Source: Shewanella benthica (GTDB taxonomy: Bacteria > Pseudomonadota > Gammaproteobacteria > Enterobacterales > Shewanellaceae). From it: a stretch of DNA of 64,000 nt. The notes beneath the pieces are model-generated. The model did not search any database. It was not told the DNA's origin and worked only from the letters and a program-made list of their open reading frames with translations. Below, piece after piece: positions 63,601 through 64,000 of the stretch. Position numbers and translations under genes: made by a program. The first letter of the stretch is position 1; each line of letters starts with the position of its first letter. The stretch is taken from positions 23,893 to 87,892 of the forward strand of contig JAKVHY010000027.1 in assembly GCA_023284085.1 (NCBI GenBank). Direction: 5' to 3'.

Positions 63601-63823
63601 CGCCAACAGGGTCAAGGTAGGCAATGTCTATATCAATCGTAACCAGATTGGCGCAGTTGTCGGCGTACAACCTTTCGGTGGACAAGGCCTATCGGGCACA
63701 GGGCCAAAGGCGGGTGGACCACTCTATCTGACTCGCTTCATCACCGAGAAAACCCGTACCAATAACATCACCGCTATAGGGGGTAATGCCACGCTTCTAT
63801 CCTTAGGTGATAGTGACGATTAA
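60644..63823 (+). CDS. putA: bifunctional proline dehydrogenase / P5C dehydrogenase
   Basis: A 1059-residue enzyme oxidising proline to glutamate in two steps. Proline dehydrogenase (about 1-530, FAD) includes TISIKLSALHPRY, VSIDAEEMDRLELHL-type sequence and RLVKGAYWDSELKWAQ. The NAD-dependent P5C dehydrogenase (about 570-1045) has SPWNFPLAIFIGQI, FTGSTGTAKLI, AETGGQNAMVV and the catalytic Cys in GQRCSALRVLF. It lacks the N-terminal ribbon-helix-helix of E. coli PutA (type A or short form). ATG at 60644 follows GGAAGTG; a Met five codons upstream overlaps that site. The electrons go to the respiratory quinone pool. Confidence 0.96.
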   Translation: MFKASEVLTGLYDSANLDELFTAITNNYIVDEDEYLSELIKLVPSSDEEIQRVTKRAHDLVAKVRQYDKKGLMVGIDAFLQQYSLETQEGIILMCLAEALLRIPDAATADALIQDKLSGAKWDKHMSQSDSTLVNASTWGLMITGKIVTLDKNIDGKPSSLLNRLINRVGEPVIRQAMLAAMKIMGKQFVLGTSIKDGLKNSEANRKIGYTHSYDMLGEAALTKTDADKYFDEYSSAITALGAQSYDESLAPRPTISIKLSALHPRYEVANEDRVLSELYDTLIKLIKQGRELNVGISIDAEEMDRLELHLKLFQKLYNSDAAKGWGLLGIVVQSYAKRGLPVLCWLTRLAKDQGDEIPVRLVKGAYWDSELKWAQQAGEGGYALFTRKAGTDVSYLASARYLLSDATRGAIYPQFATHNAQSVAVIMDMAGDRLYEFQRLHGMGQELYDTLIAESPTTRIRIYAPIGEHKELLPYLVRRLLENGANTSFVHKLVDPKVAIESLVVHPIKTLQKYKTLSNNKIVKPADIFGAERKNSKGLNMNIISESKPFFAALEKFKDTSWNAGPLVNGELLSGEMNDVVSPFDTTKVVGKLAFANNQAIEKALSGADSAFSDWCNTPVEVRANALQKLADLLEENREELIVLCTREAGKSIQDGIDEVREAVDFCRYYAVQAKKMMAQPELLPGPTGELNELFLQGRGIFVCISPWNFPLAIFIGQIAAALAAGNTVIAKPAEQTSIVGFRAVQLAHEAGIPKDVLQFLPGTGATVGAAITSDERIGGVCFTGSTGTAKLINRTLANREGAIIPLIAETGGQNAMVVDSTSQPEQVVHDVIDSSFTSAGQRCSALRVLFLQEDIADRVLEVMKGAMDELTIGDPSSIKTDVGPVIDATAQANLNAHIDHIKQVGTLLKQLDLPAGTEKGYFVAPTAVEIDSIKVLEKEHFGPILHVIRYKANELNKVIDEINSTGFGLTLGIHSRNEGQAQDIANRVKVGNVYINRNQIGAVVGVQPFGGQGLSGTGPKAGGPLYLTRFITEKTRTNNITAIGGNATLLSLGDSDD

Positions 63824-63939
63824 TTGAATCCTTCAATGACTATTTAGCTAATCATACCGATAAAAAAACCACCTCTTAGGGTTAATGCTGATCATTTAGT
63901 GATTTATCGATCGGTTGACTGATCTTCTAGATGCTTCAG

Positions 63940-63975
63940 AATCCGAGTCCTATCTCTAGGTCTCGGATTTTTTAT
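63940..63975 (+). terminator. terminator after putA
   Basis: AATCCGAG and CTCGGATT pair across a 14-base loop and are followed by TTTTTAT. It lies about 115 bases past putA. Confidence 0.75.
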
Positions 63976-64000
63976 GCAAGTTTCTCAAGCTTTTGACATG

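Overview
The window looks like chromosomal DNA of a marine gammaproteobacterium, most likely a Shewanella species. The grounds are the protein families present (DUF3581, glycine-riboswitch leader, DUF47-Pit pair, TIGR04211 SH3 protein, short two-domain PutA, several porins and a TonB receptor) and the conserved gammaproteobacterial order mrcB-hrpB-thpR-sfsA-dksA-gluQ-pcnB-folK-panB-panC followed by yadH/yadG-hpt. No rRNA, tRNA, CRISPR array, transposase or integrase was recognised. The genus call is inference from gene content, not from a marker gene.

Layout. 1-570: leader with a tandem glycine riboswitch on the minus strand whose target gene lies outside the left edge. 571-6836: DUF3581 gene, then a same-strand iron-type module (TonB receptor, OprP-like porin, flavinylated FMN-binding protein, PepSY membrane protein) with two weak Fur-like boxes. 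6961-8169: a general porin read leftward, preceded by three tandem dyad operators. 8658-14715: an orphan type VI secretion island, vgrG - DUF4123 adaptor (split by an apparent frameshift) - DUF2235/Tle1-type lipase effector - DUF2931-type lipoprotein, each gene overlapping the next. 14836-33000: conserved housekeeping block (cell wall PBP1b, HrpB helicase, RNA repair/ligation-type ThpR, SfsA, DksA, GluQ, poly(A) polymerase, folate and pantothenate genes), interrupted by a GGDEF-EAL protein, an 860-base gene-poor stretch, a membrane winged-helix protein with a receiver-like domain on the far side of the membrane, and PepB. 33431-40275: two small Shewanella-type proteins, the YadGH ABC exporter, Hpt, UbiX, Mpl, and a FetB permease without FetA. 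40343-42770: isochorismatase-like hydrolase and pirin opposite a LysR regulator. 42779-45040: a small leftward cluster of three secreted or envelope proteins, including a stand-alone DUF4347 domain with a possible His-Cys dyad. 45225-48086: glnE.

48354-55523 is the most system-like region: lipoprotein, two-domain DUF350 membrane protein, a membrane-fused aminopropyltransferase, DUF2170, PspA/IM30, DUF2491, a small protein resembling ribbon-helix-helix segments, and a voltage-gated potassium channel. It carries a matching operator motif (GACATAWTATGTC) upstream of the first gene (within a 20-bp tandem array) and upstream of the DUF2170-pspA pair (nested in a second inverted repeat, over a consensus-like promoter). 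That points to one envelope-stress regulon with an unknown regulator. 55520-57236: REP-like hairpins, then a CYTH-CHAD triphosphatase. 57522-63823: DUF47-Pit phosphate uptake, a TIGR04211 protein, and PutA.

Other points of interest are an AUU start codon for pcnB with a good ribosome binding site, a local duplication that forms the 3' end of the DUF4124-type gene, and a scatter of CCTAGG-centred palindromes at gene ends. All calls come from reading the sequence; no database search was run.
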